From Takakia lepidozioides (Eukaryota; Streptophyta; Takakiopsida; Takakiales; Takakiaceae): 64,000 nucleotides of DNA. The stretch covers positions 44,844,042-44,908,041 of the forward strand of contig CM060734.1 in NCBI GenBank assembly GCA_030704615.1, in the 5' to 3' direction. Each line of letters starts with the position of its first letter. Position 1 is the stretch's first letter. The notes under the pieces are model-generated. The model did not search any database and was not told the origin of the DNA. It was given only the letters and a program-made list of their open reading frames with translations. Below are positions 52,782-64,000 of the stretch, piece by piece. Made by a program: the position numbers and the translations under genes.

Positions 52782-54410
52782 TTACATCGTTTTCATCAGA
52801 TTTGAGGAAGTTGGCACCTCCACGGGTAGCTGGTCTATGCAATCCGTCCAAGGGCCCACAGTAGGACGCTTCACGCTGCGGAGAGCTCGCCAGACTGCAC
52901 TATTACACTTGAATCCAGAACCGAACGCAATTTGCCACACCCGATCGCCTCGTCTAACTCTGCCCTTGGCCTCGGTGTACGCCAGCTCGTACCATGGGGA
53001 GCTGCTGGAAGTGTTCCCAAATCTATAAAGGGTCATGCGTGAGGGCTCCATGTGCCATTTAGTCAGCTTCAAGTTTTTCTCGATCTCATCCAAAACAGCT
53101 CTCCCTCCTGCGTGAATACAGAAATGCTCGATTGCGAGCGTGAAGTCGGGGATGTAAGGCTTCATGTTCATATTGAAAACCTTACGACCAACCAGGTTGG
53201 CAAAAAAGAGAATCTGCTCAGATAGAGGCAGGATTAATGGGCCGAGCGTCGTGATGTTCGCTTTCAGAGCATCTCCAGCGACGCTCATCAGGTCGCGTGA
53301 TAGGGACACCCCTATAGCGCCGGTGTCGTCCTCCTCTTGATATACACACTGAAAGCACTTGTTATCAGCCCCCTTGTGGGTTCTCATGGTGTGCACTAAT
53401 TCATACTTCGCCCTTCCCCTAAGGCTCCTTTTGTTGGAGAGAAGAATGGCGGCACCTCCCATGCGAAATAGACAATTGGACACTAGTTTCGAACGATCGT
53501 TCCCAAAGTACCAATTAAGAGTTATGTTCTCGAAGGACATCACAATGGCATACGAGTTCCTGCGAACTTGAAGCAGGTCCTTGGCTAGATCAATGGCTAT
53601 CACACCAGCACTACAACCCATGCCTGCAAGGTTGATGCTCTGAATATTGCCTCGCATCTTATAATGGTTCACAATCATAGCTGAAAGCGATGGGGTCGGG
53701 TTGAACAAACTGCAGTTTACCACCAAAACTCCGATATCCTTTGGCCTCACTCCGGTCTTCTGAAAGAGTTCGTCTAGGGCGCCAAACATCACCGTCTCGG
53801 CTTCCAGGCGAGCTTCTTTCATGCAAGGATTGGGAGGAACACTTAAAACAGCCCTGGGAAGATAAGTCTCCTGGCCCAAGCCCGACCGCTCTACTATCTT
53901 CTGCTGAAACTCTAGGTTCTTCTCGTTGAACGCCCCGCATTGCACCGAGCGTTCAATAAACAATTCTCTAGGGCACTTTCTCTCATCCTCTGGCTTGTAG
54001 CAAGCAAAGTCCATCAGGTAGACTGGGGAAGCCCTGGACATGAAAAAGAGGGTTCCTCCAAAAACCAAAGCTCCAGAACACAGCAGCACACTGACAAGAT
54101 TGTACTGCAAATGCTCCCACAGCTGCACGATGTCTTCTAAACCCAGTCGACCGATTTCTGCAGCAATCATCACCACTACTGGAACCATTAACAGGTACAT
54201 TGCGTGCGTGATAACATGGTGGTAACCGAGCTTCACATACTTCAGGTGCACAGACTGAAGAAAGTCTGGTAGTCTTGGCCTGATTTTGATTGTAGTAGTT
54301 GAGGATCCATGTCCAGTCTTAGAGACCGTCTCCACAGTGAATCTGTCGCCTTCTAGAGTGCCCATCGATGCACAACTAAGTGAAAAAATCTGGTGAACTT
54401 TAGGGACCAC
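52782..54410 (-). CDS. KCS: 3-ketoacyl-CoA synthase (FAE1/KCS type)
   Basis: A single uninterrupted exon of 542 codons. KCS enzymes in the ER membrane catalyse the condensing step of very-long-chain fatty acid elongation for waxes, cutin-associated lipids and sphingolipids. Two hydrophobic segments lie near residues 65-85 and 102-125 ([31 protein letters not shown]). The catalytic triad is complete and at the spacing of FAE1: Cys266 in [20 protein letters not shown], His433 in [14 protein letters not shown] and Asn466 in [16 protein letters not shown]. Other hallmarks are [45 protein letters not shown] and [13 protein letters not shown]. Absence of introns is common in this family. A second in-frame ATG at 54,365 (MGTLEGDRF) gives 527 residues and is the likelier start. 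Confidence 0.96.
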   Translation of the reverse strand: MVPKVHQIFSLSCASMGTLEGDRFTVETVSKTGHGSSTTTIKIRPRLPDFLQSVHLKYVKLGYHHVITHAMYLLMVPVVVMIAAEIGRLGLEDIVQLWEHLQYNLVSVLLCSGALVFGGTLFFMSRASPVYLMDFACYKPEDERKCPRELFIERSVQCGAFNEKNLEFQQKIVERSGLGQETYLPRAVLSVPPNPCMKEARLEAETVMFGALDELFQKTGVRPKDIGVLVVNCSLFNPTPSLSAMIVNHYKMRGNIQSINLAGMGCSAGVIAIDLAKDLLQVRRNSYAIVMSFENITLNWYFGNDRSKLVSNCLFRMGGAAILLSNKRSLRGRAKYELVHTMRTHKGADNKCFQCVYQEEDDTGAIGVSLSRDLMSVAGDALKANITTLGPLILPLSEQILFFANLVGRKVFNMNMKPYIPDFTLAIEHFCIHAGGRAVLDEIEKNLKLTKWHMEPSRMTLYRFGNTSSSSPWYELAYTEAKGRVRRGDRVWQIAFGSGFKCNSAVWRALRSVKRPTVGPWTDCIDQLPVEVPTSSNLMKTM

Positions 54411-55942
54411 TTAAAAATAACCGGGAGGTACTTTGAGAAAGGCAATCACATGAAGAAAAAATTGACACTAATGCTGGCCAACGAGAGCGGAAATCGCGCA
54501 ACGGATTTTTGAAGAATAAGTGACTCCTACCCTTGCATTCTACAAACCACTTTGGAAGGCATATGCAGAATGCATCGATACAGTTCGAAATCCCCGTCCT
54601 TGTTCAGTAGGTTCCACTGTCTACAACGCTACTGATTTAAGAGAGAGAGACGAGTGATATCAACAGAGCACTACAGAATAAATCTTAAAATGATCACCCC
54701 ACTCAAACATCAAACAGCTAACTCAGACAACCACAATGTAGCAGTTGAGACCCAGCAGTGCGCTCTCTCGACACAAAACTATAGAATCCCCTAGCAACGA
54801 AGCTCTTTGGCCCTCTTTGGGTCAATGGCCGTGAGGCAATGGCGAGCCAAGTTACGTCCGCAGGGAACGGCATTCATGAGTACATTCTAGAGCTACCAGT
54901 CTTTCTGAAGAGACTATTCCCAGGGCACATGTCAAGTAGGTCTATATAGGAGTATGTACTGTGTACAAGCCGGAGAGAAAGAGGGCAACACTCTGAATGG
55001 GCGAAGGGCACTAGGAAACGACTGCGAAGAGAAATGCGTGTACACAGACGCTCATGAGCTGGGGGTCCAGAAGATATAGCTAGAGACGACAAAATGGGAA
55101 GGAAAAACGAAGGTTGATTGTGGAGTTGAGTGCCTCCAAGTTGTCAAAGCATTACCTAGATAGCATTACTGCCAGTAAGATGAAGACCACCAGGCAGGTG
55201 TTGAGGAAGAAGTGAACTCTGATTAGGAACTAGGATCTCCACTCGGTTGCCGATACTTGAATCTCTCTGAAGCGAGAGACTGCAGAGATAACGGACAGGG
55301 GGGTGGGCGGGGAATGGAGAGAAACTTAACCAACTTATCAAGTCGTGCACGTACAGCAGAGACGTCAGAGAGTAGGTACTAGCTGCCACCATACAGCTGT
55401 CCTTTACTTGTTCTTCTCTAAATATAACTAGTGCAGCTGCACTCAAGCGTGAATGATGTCATAGCCAAGTGTGAATACGGTTTAGCTACAGACTTGACCA
55501 TAAACCTGCGCTTTATGGCGTGGGCAATGCTATGCGCCTCCGTTTGGAGTACAGGATCACCATCATTCTGGCATCATAAATTCATCGTACCAACTTCCTC
55601 GTCCACGATGACGAAGGAAACCCACCATAATCTACATTCAACAGCGGCCTCAGAGGGAAGCAATTACAACTCAGTGGACACTGGAGACTGGAGACTGCAG
55701 TCTGGACATAAGACATAGAACTTAATCTACTCGGTGCTAGGCTCATAGAGCATGCACTTCCATCACCGCTGTGATGTGTGCAAGGCGCTGATAGGGTAGA
55801 AACACCCGTGTGGTGGGGCAGACACCGATTTTGTGGTGCACACATGTACCTCCATGGCGCCCCCATTTTGGAGATGTGGCAGAGCATATTTAAAAGCTGG
55901 GTGCACTACCTTTTAGGAATGAAAACCTTTGCTTTACACTCA
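54411..55942. other. KCS upstream region with a LINE-tail scrap
   Basis: No gene is seen. The segment at 54,793-54,890 (GGGTCAATGGCCGTGAGGCA, GGAACGGCAT, then ATGAGTACATTCT) is a partial copy of the LINE tail found at 14,826-14,939 and 42,891-43,030. The KCS promoter should lie at the left end. Confidence 0.5.
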
Positions 55943-56226
55943 AATTACCCTAGGTTATTGAACTCTATTGAAAATTGTTCCAAGTACAAAATGATGAGGC
56001 CCATAAAGAGCTTTCCAGTGGTATCTTTCTTTTCTAGAATGGTTACAACCCAAGTACCAACAATGCAATTTAGCAGCAGCACCTGTTATGGTGACTTGTG
56101 AACCACCCAAATTACTCTAAGTACATGAGGTCTATTGACAATTGTTCCAACTACAAAAAGATGGGGCAGATGGAGAGCGCGGCTTTCCAATGTATCTTTC
56201 GCTTCTGGAATGGCTGTAATTACATG
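55943..56226 (+). repeat. Imperfect tandem duplication, period about 165
   Basis: Unit 1 (about 55,943-56,060) and unit 2 (about 56,108-56,226) share TCTATTGA-AATTGTTCCAA, a TACAAAA-GATG run, GGCTTTCCA-like and TATCTTTC-CTTCT, TGGAATGG-like parts in the same order. Confidence 0.7.
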
Positions 56227-58150
56227 TTCCAAGGAACAAGTGCGCCACAATAGAGACAAGGTATGCCATAGTTACAACAGGATTTCCTCTTCTTACGATG
56301 AAGGCAGAATTTCTGTGCAAAAAGGCAGAATTTCAACTAAAGAAATCTGTCCTCGCTTTCTAAGTACCAAGGTATTACCTGACCTTATAGACAGATAGTT
56401 CTACTTGTACATGATATTTTACTAGCCTGTTGCGCCACCGCTGGTGTTCTAGTTTCTAGTTTCTACCCTAGCAGCAATGCCAAGCCAGGGAATGCCATGG
56501 GATGCATGCCTCTGTTTTATTAAACGCGGCCAGCCTCGCTCACGCGGTCTGGTCTTCCTTCCATACATATTAGTGCTTCATGCAATAACTAGTCATGAAC
56601 TAACCAATCGGGTGACCATCTCACTGTCTCGCACGAGGGGGTTTGGGCTAGAGCTCTTATGAACTTGCGGACTCTCCGTGCAACATGCGTCAATAACTAG
56701 TCGCTATTTTAACATAGTTAGCTGTTAGCTATAACCCAACCAACGTTATCAGACACAGTTGTCTCTACTCTCATCTGTACAAGAAAAGGAGTCACTCCGC
56801 ATTCATCTGGCTCGGACGCGAAGATCTAGGCTACTTTAGGTGCATCTTGCAAACCCAACTTTTCATAGAGGGCATATGTAAGTACACTGACACCGCAATG
56901 TGAGAGGACTGCCGAGAAGCGAAGGAATTTATGTTATGAAATCGAAGGTCCTACAAACAAACCATCTTATGTATAGCTACAAGCAGTGATCAAAAGAACA
57001 AGATGTGAAATTTATAGCGAAGCTTCAAGCAACTACATAGTATTCTATCACCACCACCTACTTGCAATCCCACTGTACCACCTACAAGAGTGTGTGCTCA
57101 TAATTAACTATGAGAGCCTGTAAGGATGAGTACTAAATGAGTACTAATGACCGAACTAGCTTCAAAAACAAATAAAGTCATGTGCCGGTGTTGTCAGAAC
57201 AGCAGCTACACCCCAGGTATCTTTAGCTCAGCCGTTCATTTACGTGCGCCTGCTGTAACCACCGGCTGATGCTACCATACACATTCAGTTGTCACCAATC
57301 AGTGCAGACCAGAAACAGCAGGCCATGAGCTTGTATGCCTCACTCCTCCTGTGCAGTAGCTGCATTTTAATGGTAGGGTTAAATTAATTTGGGTCCTCTG
57401 TTCGAAAGCAATGACAAAATCTCAGAGAGCTCTAAATCCAAGATGTGGGTCATGTTCTACTGACAATGCAGTCCAGTCCAGGTCCAACCTCAACCAAGAG
57501 TCTGGAGAAGAGGCCTCTGTGTGGACAGTACCTACTTACCCATCCCGAGGAAGATTGAACTGCAAGGTTGCTATTCCCCAAAAAGCGAAACCAAGATGCC
57601 TCAGGCACAGCAGCAGTGCGTGCTATCATTCAACGCTGCCTTCCTACCGGGCTTCATCCTACATTGTATAAGATTGGCTTTCAAGAGCCATTTCTCTTCC
57701 GGAGTAGTAAAAAGTGAAGACAAAATGTGATGGCATCCACCCCAAACGGTTCCATGGCTTCTTCTCCAACCCCCACTAACTCATGGGCGCCTAGTAAGGT
57801 CAGGCAGCAGAAAGAGATGGCAACGGAGGGCAGAATGGCTGCCCGAATCTTCCGGCAGGGAGGGTGGGTTGCTCCGGCCTATTTTTGGGGATGGTGGACC
57901 GCACCTGAGCTACATTATTATCGACGTGTAGTGTTATTTCATAAAGAAAGCCCTGCATGCATGCTACTCTTCTGTTTGCCAACAATCAATCCCAGATTCC
58001 GAAGGGTTGCACTCACAATTTGTGTGAGAGACCTAACTCATGTCAGTACAGTTATTCCCTCCACTGCTTCCCCCTGCTACTAATAAACCACGGCTACACC
58101 TGATCGACAAGCTTACCAACCAGTTACCATAAAACAAACGTCCATAAAAG
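56227..58150. other. No recognisable gene
   Basis: Open frames are short and overlapping, and I see no domain, repeat family or RNA gene. One frame at 57,727-58,083 is the longest (118 codons), but its composition does not suggest coding. Confidence 0.5.
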
Positions 58151-58289
58151 AGCAAGTGGGTGGACTTAAGAAAAGTGGTGCCAACATAGTCAACATGAGT
58201 GAATGCCTTGACTCAGCAAGTCTTCAAAGTCAAGAGATCAGATGCACCCAACATACATACATAGTTGACACAAGAGAGATCACAAGTAC

Positions 58290-58480
58290 ACGCACAGTGT
58301 GTCAACTTGGTCGTTGGGAATTCAAACCCGCTGCCCTGCCCCTTGTGTGGATTGTTCATGGCGGTGACTGTTTCATGGCCCATGAATGAAAGGGGGTCCA
58401 TATTTCCCCCTCCTCAGGGGCCTGAATTGTGGGCTGTCACTCCCAGGTTTCCTCTAAAGAAAGGATTTCATTCAAGATGA
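58290..58480 (+). mobile_element. Diverged SINE copy 3
   Basis: GGGGCCTGAATTGTGGGCTG, then TCACTCCCAGGTTTCC and an A-rich end, match the tail of the SINEs at 50,226 and 51,142. Upstream, GGGAATTCAAACCC resembles a pol III B box. The A box is not recognisable, so the head is decayed or belongs to a related family. Confidence 0.5.
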
Positions 58481-58887
58481 AACAGTGGTCACAGGGATGT
58501 AATTTCACTATATCCATTGTTAGGATCGGGCCAAGTTCCATTTATGTATTCCGGACGCACTTTATCCGCCAGACATCCCTGAACTGAGGTGTCTGAGGGG
58601 GGGAGGCGAGGGGACTCTTTGGATGCCAACTAATGGAAATCCAGAAAGGAAGACCTGTCCAACGAATTGAGCACACAGGCCTCCCCAAGGGACCCAATGG
58701 ACAATTGAAGGAATGTGTTGAAGGATGGAACACAACTCCCAACTGTCTAAATGACCAATTAGCATTTGAAGTAAAGAACTCCCATTATAACAATTGGGGG
58801 CAGTTTAACATATAAAGGGGTACAGTGAATGCTATATATAGGGTTTTCCTGACATGTAGCCCAATCAATATATGAAGCAAGATGTTT

Positions 58888-58920
58888 GGTTTGTTTTGTT
58901 TTGTTTTGTTTGTTTTGTAG
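58888..58920 (+). repeat. TTTTG microsatellite
   Basis: A short run of TTTTG/TTTG units. Confidence 0.8.
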
Positions 58921-59099
58921 ATTTGAGATGTCCCAAACTGCAGGCCCCACCCAGAGTGCTTGGTCCCGTGAAAGCCCTCGACGAGGAGGGGTGCACGGGC
59001 TTGGTCTTACGATTTTTGGACCTGAGATGTGGGAGATGTGGAATTTCAAGTACTTTGGGTCGTTGGAAATTCACGAAAAAATACAAAGTGGGCATTCCT

Positions 59100-59190
59100 G
59101 GGACAATGGTTGGAGCCTTGACAAGAGAGATATTAAGGGAAAGGTCTCCGGTTCAAATCTGGTCGTAGGCTATGAAGAAAAAAAATGCAT
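59100..59190 (+). mobile_element. Possible SINE of a second family
   Basis: CCGGTTCAAATCTGG fits a pol III B box and is followed within 30 bases by an A-rich tail (GAAGAAAAAAAATG). A clear A box is missing; TGGTTGGAGCCTTG about 40 bases upstream is the nearest candidate. Its body is much shorter than that of the 50-51 kb family. Confidence 0.35.
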
Positions 59191-59299
59191 TTAGACTTAG
59201 ATGATGGATGGGCCAATGGCACAGGCTACCCTAGAGACGGGAGACATATCAATAATGACTGGATATTACTACTCAATAAATTCATGAAAAATAAAATGG

Positions 59300-59421
59300 G
59301 GCTTTGACATGGGAGACGTACTTGGATACATAGGAGATTGCACATTGGGCTTAGATGGGCCTCGACATAGGAGACGCGGATACATAGGATATCGCACTTG
59401 GGAGTGGACACTTGGGCCTAT
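59300..59421 (+). repeat. Direct repeats left of the foldback element
   Basis: Units containing CTTGGATACATAGGAGATTG, CACTTGGGCTTAGATGGGCC and TCGACATAGGAGACGC recur. The same units, in the same orientation, reappear right of the foldback element at 60,715-60,890, so the element appears to have split a repeat array. Confidence 0.75.
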
Positions 59422-60695
59422 GAATTCCAAAAAGGCCTTGATGTGAAATGCATCGCAATTCACTTGATCACCCCCCTACAATTGTATTGCAAGGGCAATT
59501 CAATTGAACTGCTAAAAACTAGCTTGAAAATAACCCTAATTTGCAATTCAATTGAATTGTAGCACACGATTCAATTGAATTGGGAATTGGCAATTCAATT
59601 GAATTGTTGACTACAATTCAATTGAATTGTAATCTATAATTTTTAACTTATTTCTGTATATAATACATTATATATATATATATATATGTATATATTCAAA
59701 TTATATTTATACACATATGAGAGTATAAGCTAAAAATACATGTTGCCCATCTATTCTTGCTGCCCCTCTTTCTTGTGCCCTTGAGGAAATTGTGGAGTTG
59801 TGAAGCCAGCGAGAAAGGGAGAGCCAGAGAGGGAGAGAGATCAGCAGCTTCCTGTGATCAGTAGCTTCCTGTGATTCACTGGCAAAAGAAACATGGCTGG
59901 CTCTGAAAGAAACAGACAAAATCAAACCTGACAATTGATGAAAGGCTTCCCCTCCATCATCATGTAGTCCTCTAACACTAGTATCTGGCCCAGGACAAAG
60001 AAAACAAATGATATGTTCATCTTGAGAATTATCAAAAATAATATTGTTTGGATACCCTTACAAAGGTATCATGTTGAAGTTGGGATGTGTGTTCCATATA
60101 AGTTTAATATATCAAACTCTTACACATTGATACTCTTACATTGGTATCATGTTTGGTATATGTACATAGCCATATATTGGCACCAACATCCACAAAGAGG
60201 GACAATCCCGCTTTTACAAGCGCTTCGTGACTTCCTCTCTCTCTCTCCCTCTCTCGCTCTCCCTTAGGCTTATCTCGGGCTGAAGCCTTATCACGGGCAA
60301 AGGATTGACAGACGGACAGCAAGAATAGACGGGCAACATGTATTTTTAGCTTATACTTTGGTATGCGTATATGTATAATTTAAATATGTACATATATATA
60401 CAATATGTACATAAATAAGTTAAAAATTATTCAATTCAATTGTAGTCAGCAATTCAATTCAATTGCCAACTAGCAATTCAATTGATTTGCAAATTCATAA
60501 TTCAATTGAATTGCAGTCAACAATTCAATTCAATTGTCAATTCGCAATTCAATTGAATCGTGTGCTGACAATTCAATTCAATTGCAAATTAGGGTTGTTT
60601 TCAAGCTAGTTTTATCAGTTCAATTGAATTGTGCACTTTTAGGGGTGATCAAGTGAATTGCAATGCATTTCACATCAAGGCCTTTTTGGAATTCC
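59422..60695. mobile_element. Foldback element with long inverted arms
   Basis: The left arm starts GAATTCCAAAAAGGCCTTGA at 59,422 and the right arm ends with its complement at 60,695. Arms match over roughly 340 bases (59,422-59,760 against 60,318-60,695). A looser inner pairing continues through GA-rich (59,800-59,830) and CT-rich (60,234-60,262) runs. The arms are packed with the palindrome AATTCAATTGAATT and variants (about five per arm) and include an (AT)n tract at 59,668-59,690. The 390-base centre has no recognisable protein. It is non-autonomous. Confidence 0.8.
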
Positions 60696-60714
60696 CTAGG
60701 GCCTCTACATGGGG

Positions 60715-60890
60715 GATGCACTTGGATACATAGAAGATTGCACTTGGATTTAGATGGGCCTCGACATAGGAGACGCACAGGGATCTTAGATTTCACACAT
60801 GGACCAACGGCAGAGGCTACCCTAGAGATCGCACTTGGGCTTGGACATGGGAGAAGTACTTGGATACATAGGAGATTGCTTTTGGGCCAA
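60715..60890 (+). repeat. Direct repeats right of the foldback element
   Basis: CACTTGGATACATAGAAGAT, AGATGGGCCTCGACATAGGA and ACTTGGATACATAGGAGATT repeat the units left of the element at 59,300-59,421. Confidence 0.75.
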
Positions 60891-62510
60891 GGGCACATGC
60901 TGTGTTGGGTGATTATTAAGTTTTCAGGGTATGAAAACCAGGTTATCAACCCGGTTATCAATACATTGATACCGAAACCGACAATTTTTTTTAAAATGTG
61001 ATATTGATAATCAATGGTTATGTGGTTTTTGATAACCAAGCTATATTGATAACAATGTCCCTAGGTTATAAGCTAATAAATAACCACAAAGAACCGGATA
61101 AGGGAAATGAAAATGCCAGTTATGTGTGCATACAAGTGTTCGTCTGGTATGGGTAGCTGACCCAAGTATCAACCTTGGTATGAGGGACCATACCATCCTA
61201 GTCCTAAATTCTACATACCCAAGGCGATTCCATTGTTTGGCTTAGGATAGGGTTTCTCCTTTTTCAATGGTATCAATTCTTGCTGAGGGGAAGTAGGAAA
61301 GGGTGTTATGGCAGCCTACAAAACAATACAAAACAAATGCTACCATAGAACAAAAACTGTAAATTTTATGGCAAATATAGAAGACTTACACCATGTCAAA
61401 GTCCTCACCAAGGATGGGGGATCCATGTATCATAAGGATCAAGATTTGCCTGTCCACTAACCAGCAAAGGAATTATTTTTTAGGGCTGCTCTTATAACAC
61501 CCTTCAAAGATGTCGCTTGGTAATAATATGCTACTGGTGTTTTATTTTATTCCATAATGTGCTATGCCACCTTTTATTTTCAAACAAAAGTAGTTACTGC
61601 TTGGTGCAGTTGAAGAGCTTCCACAGAAAGATTGTAGTCCAGATTGAGAGCCTTCCAACACCACATCTCTGAGCTTCATTGGCCAAAATGGGACAAAGTT
61701 ATGGCTGCTGAAAGTCCGAAATTCATGAAACGGCATCCACATATAGCCTGGGATTTTGTGCCTGCTGCCCGAATGTGGTAGCTTGCCTAATTTACTGGTG
61801 GCCAAGTACACTTGCTTGGCACCTTGGGCCAATATGTTGGGTAGGCGAGGGGTGAGGTGATCCGCCCTTCGTTCATAGGGTTATTGGTGGATGAGCCCCA
61901 AGAAACAGAGCTGTGAAATTGAAGGTTAAGAAGGGGCAGCCCCAAACTCTAGTGTTTCTCTTGCATGGATTTCATGCAAATTTTTCACTAAAGCTAATTG
62001 AATAGGAAGTCTTTCACCAAGAAACAAATTTTTCATTGATTCAATATGAAAAGGGTGACTACATGCCCAAAATATCTTAGGACCACTTTCCATGTGAACC
62101 CTTTCCCATTCGTTGACATCGAATAAGATGGGATTGACCAAAGGTTCTATCCATTGACTCTTTGGATTATCCTTCCATGTGCAAACCAATATCTAAACCC
62201 GTTTTACTATGTGCAATGTGGAAGATTAGTGCGAGAATGTGATGTGGAGTTTGAATAAGGAATCGGTGACCTCTTTAGCAAGTGAATCAATTTTTGACCT
62301 GCTAGGGCAAGTCATAATATGAGAACTGGGACCTGCCAACCAACCCTTACATTGAGGTGAGGGTTGCGCAACATGGGACCCAATTACCGTTGCACGGGTG
62401 TGCATGCACATGAAAGTGCCTCTTCAGACCCATGCTCCCATGCTCTGTGACATCAGCAGCACGGGAAAGGGGTCTACATGCTTAGTGGCCCTTACTACTA
62501 AGACTTGTAG
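60891..62510. other. No recognisable gene
   Basis: An AT-rich stretch with repeated GATAACC/TTGATAACC motifs lies at 60,940-61,080. The rest has short chance frames only. Confidence 0.5.
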
Positions 62511-62660
62511 CCCAGTGGTAATGGGTACATAGAGTGGTTGTGGCTTCAATCCACCGATTGGTGAGATCACAAAGATGTCCACCTTCTGTAACCCTTCGAG
62601 GTGAAGAGACTCCATAATTTATGCTTTCTTCGGGAAGCATCAAATATATATACCCAGGTC
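62511..62660 (+). mobile_element. Possible tRNA-derived SINE
   Basis: TAGCCCAGTGG at 62,509-62,520 fits the pol III A box, and GGCTTCAATCC about 30 bases on is a one-base-off B box. It ends TTATGCTTTCTTCGGGAAGC, ATCA, which resembles the start of the units at 51,387-51,745. This suggests a link between that repeat and the SINE group. Confidence 0.45.
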
Positions 62661-63527
62661 TGTTGTAGATGAGTCACTACAAAGGAGGCGGTACCCCAAG
62701 AGTTTGCGCAAAATTTCAGAATTTATAGGGATGGGTGGAGAACATGATGAGGTAGGTTATATGTGCATTTCGATAGGGTTACTTGTGAAAATTTTATGTT
62801 GAATTCCAAGTTATAGCTCACAAAACATTCATCTTGAAATCCATACAGTGAAACTCTATTCAAAATTTTATGTTGTATAGATCGCAGATGTAGTTAGCAA
62901 CTTGACTCACATAATGGGTGATATCCAACATAAACTATAGCTTTGAACGGTTCATGATCAACCATTTATAAAGTAGCTCGTGGGAAAAAATGGGCTCGTA
63001 ACCTCCACCTTAGCTAGTTCTAGTTTTATGGTTTTTGTTGTTTGTTATCATAATCCTTTTTTTTTGCTCCTCCCTAAGGAGAGACACGGCATCGATTATT
63101 TTCTCCTCGTGTACCTTCGCCAGTTAAATTTACCTATCTATCAAGATCATCCCTTCCCCAATAAATAGACACTTTTCAGTAGACTCTACATTCTCCTCTG
63201 CATGTTGTTACCCATTCATTCCTAACTTGGTGAGTGCTATATCTGCATGCAGTGGGGGAGGTTCTGTATCACTTGGTGAGCTGCTCTATCTGCATCCAGT
63301 TTTGGGAGGTTTTTTCTTCTTACTTTTCTCCACATCAGTTTGGGGTTGCTACTCCGGGAGGTTGTGAAGCGGTGTGTCAAGTTATTTTACCACTAGTGTG
63401 AAACTAGCTAGGAAATAGCTAGCTTTTACATATTGACATTTGGGATTGGCCCAAGTGTCAATCTAGGGGTCAAGGCAGATTTAGGCCCTGGAGCGGTTAT
63501 CTTCACAGCAAGCGCGGGAGGCTCATT

Positions 63528-64000
63528 TTTCTCGAGTTGAGCCTCACCGCGCCTAGCTATGGCGCCGTAGTGTGGATTCCCCATGGCGTGGGGTGCACTT
63601 GGCTTAACTTGTATTTGAGTGATGAGTTTATATATGCATGAGTTTATGCTTCAGCTTTGTGAGCTCTGTCGTATGCATACATATCGCTACACAACTACAT
63701 CGCTGTCCAAAACCACACAACACATGTGCACACCACACACTAGTATACCACTAGTCCACCACTAGGCTACAACTAGTCAGTCACTAGGCTGCCACTATGC
63801 TGCCCACTATGGCAGTCACTAGTCCACACAATAGATAAAGAAGAAGAATACAAGCACGAGCTCACAAATCTGAAGCATAAACTCATGCATATATAACCTC
63901 ATCACTCAAATACAAGTCAAGCCAAGTGCACCCCACGCCATGGGGAATCCAAACTACGGCGCCATAGCTAGGCGCGGTGAGGCTCAACTCGAGAAAGATG
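63528..64000. repeat. Near-perfect inverted repeat at the right edge
   Basis: Positions 63,528-63,666 and 63,858-63,996 are inverted copies with four mismatches in 139 bases by eye. The 191-base loop is rich in CACTAG/CTAGTC units and CACAC. The arms contain palindromic words of their own (CCATGGCG, GGCGCC). The repeat may extend beyond the window. No coding sequence is present. Confidence 0.9.

Noticed and set aside
58872-59194. Overlapping 98-102-codon frames starting in TTTTG repeats
   Set aside because: They begin in a microsatellite and run into a SINE-like tail, with no recognisable protein.

Overview
The window is nuclear DNA of a land plant. It carries a plastid tocopherol cyclase, an acyl-chain elongase, a dirigent protein and a nuclear complex I PSST subunit, all in genes with plant-type GT-AG introns. 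A PIH1-family protein (in other lineages an assembly factor for ciliary dynein), together with moderate gene density and many LINE and SINE remnants, leans towards a lineage with swimming sperm such as a bryophyte, lycophyte or fern. The sequence alone does not settle this.

Layout. Positions 1-9,400 are mostly repeats: a PPR scrap at the left edge, then a decayed minus-strand multi-exon gene (3,803-8,389) with a zinc finger at the N-terminus and a Ulp1/C48 protease-like C-terminus, probably transposon-derived. Positions 9,800-46,000 are a gene-rich island. In order: NDUFS7 (-), with a LINE in its only intron; the bifunctional ureide enzyme TTL/allantoin synthase (-); a PIH1 gene (+); an aldo-keto reductase, AKR-A (-), converging on PIH1; tocopherol cyclase VTE1 (-), head-to-head with EIF3M (+); a second aldo-keto reductase, AKR-B (+), preceded by a copied piece of the AKR-A promoter and first exon; and an HhH-GPD DNA glycosylase (+). 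A frameshifted PP2C fragment, a dirigent gene (+) and an intronless 3-ketoacyl-CoA synthase (-) follow. From 55 kb to the end there are only repeats, including a 1.27 kb foldback element and a near-perfect inverted repeat at the right edge.

I rebuilt eight spliced genes by hand. In each the exon phases close into one uninterrupted reading frame, which is the main support for the models. There is no operon-like logic. The regional themes are local duplication (two AKRs plus a promoter fragment), closely spaced or shared regulatory DNA (VTE1/EIF3M) and insertion of retroelements into introns. I found no CRISPR array, no intact mobile element and no evident new enzymatic system. The least explained items are the zinc-finger/Ulp1 gene, the foldback element with its palindromic AATTCAATTGAATT-rich arms, and the tRNA-headed SINE family.
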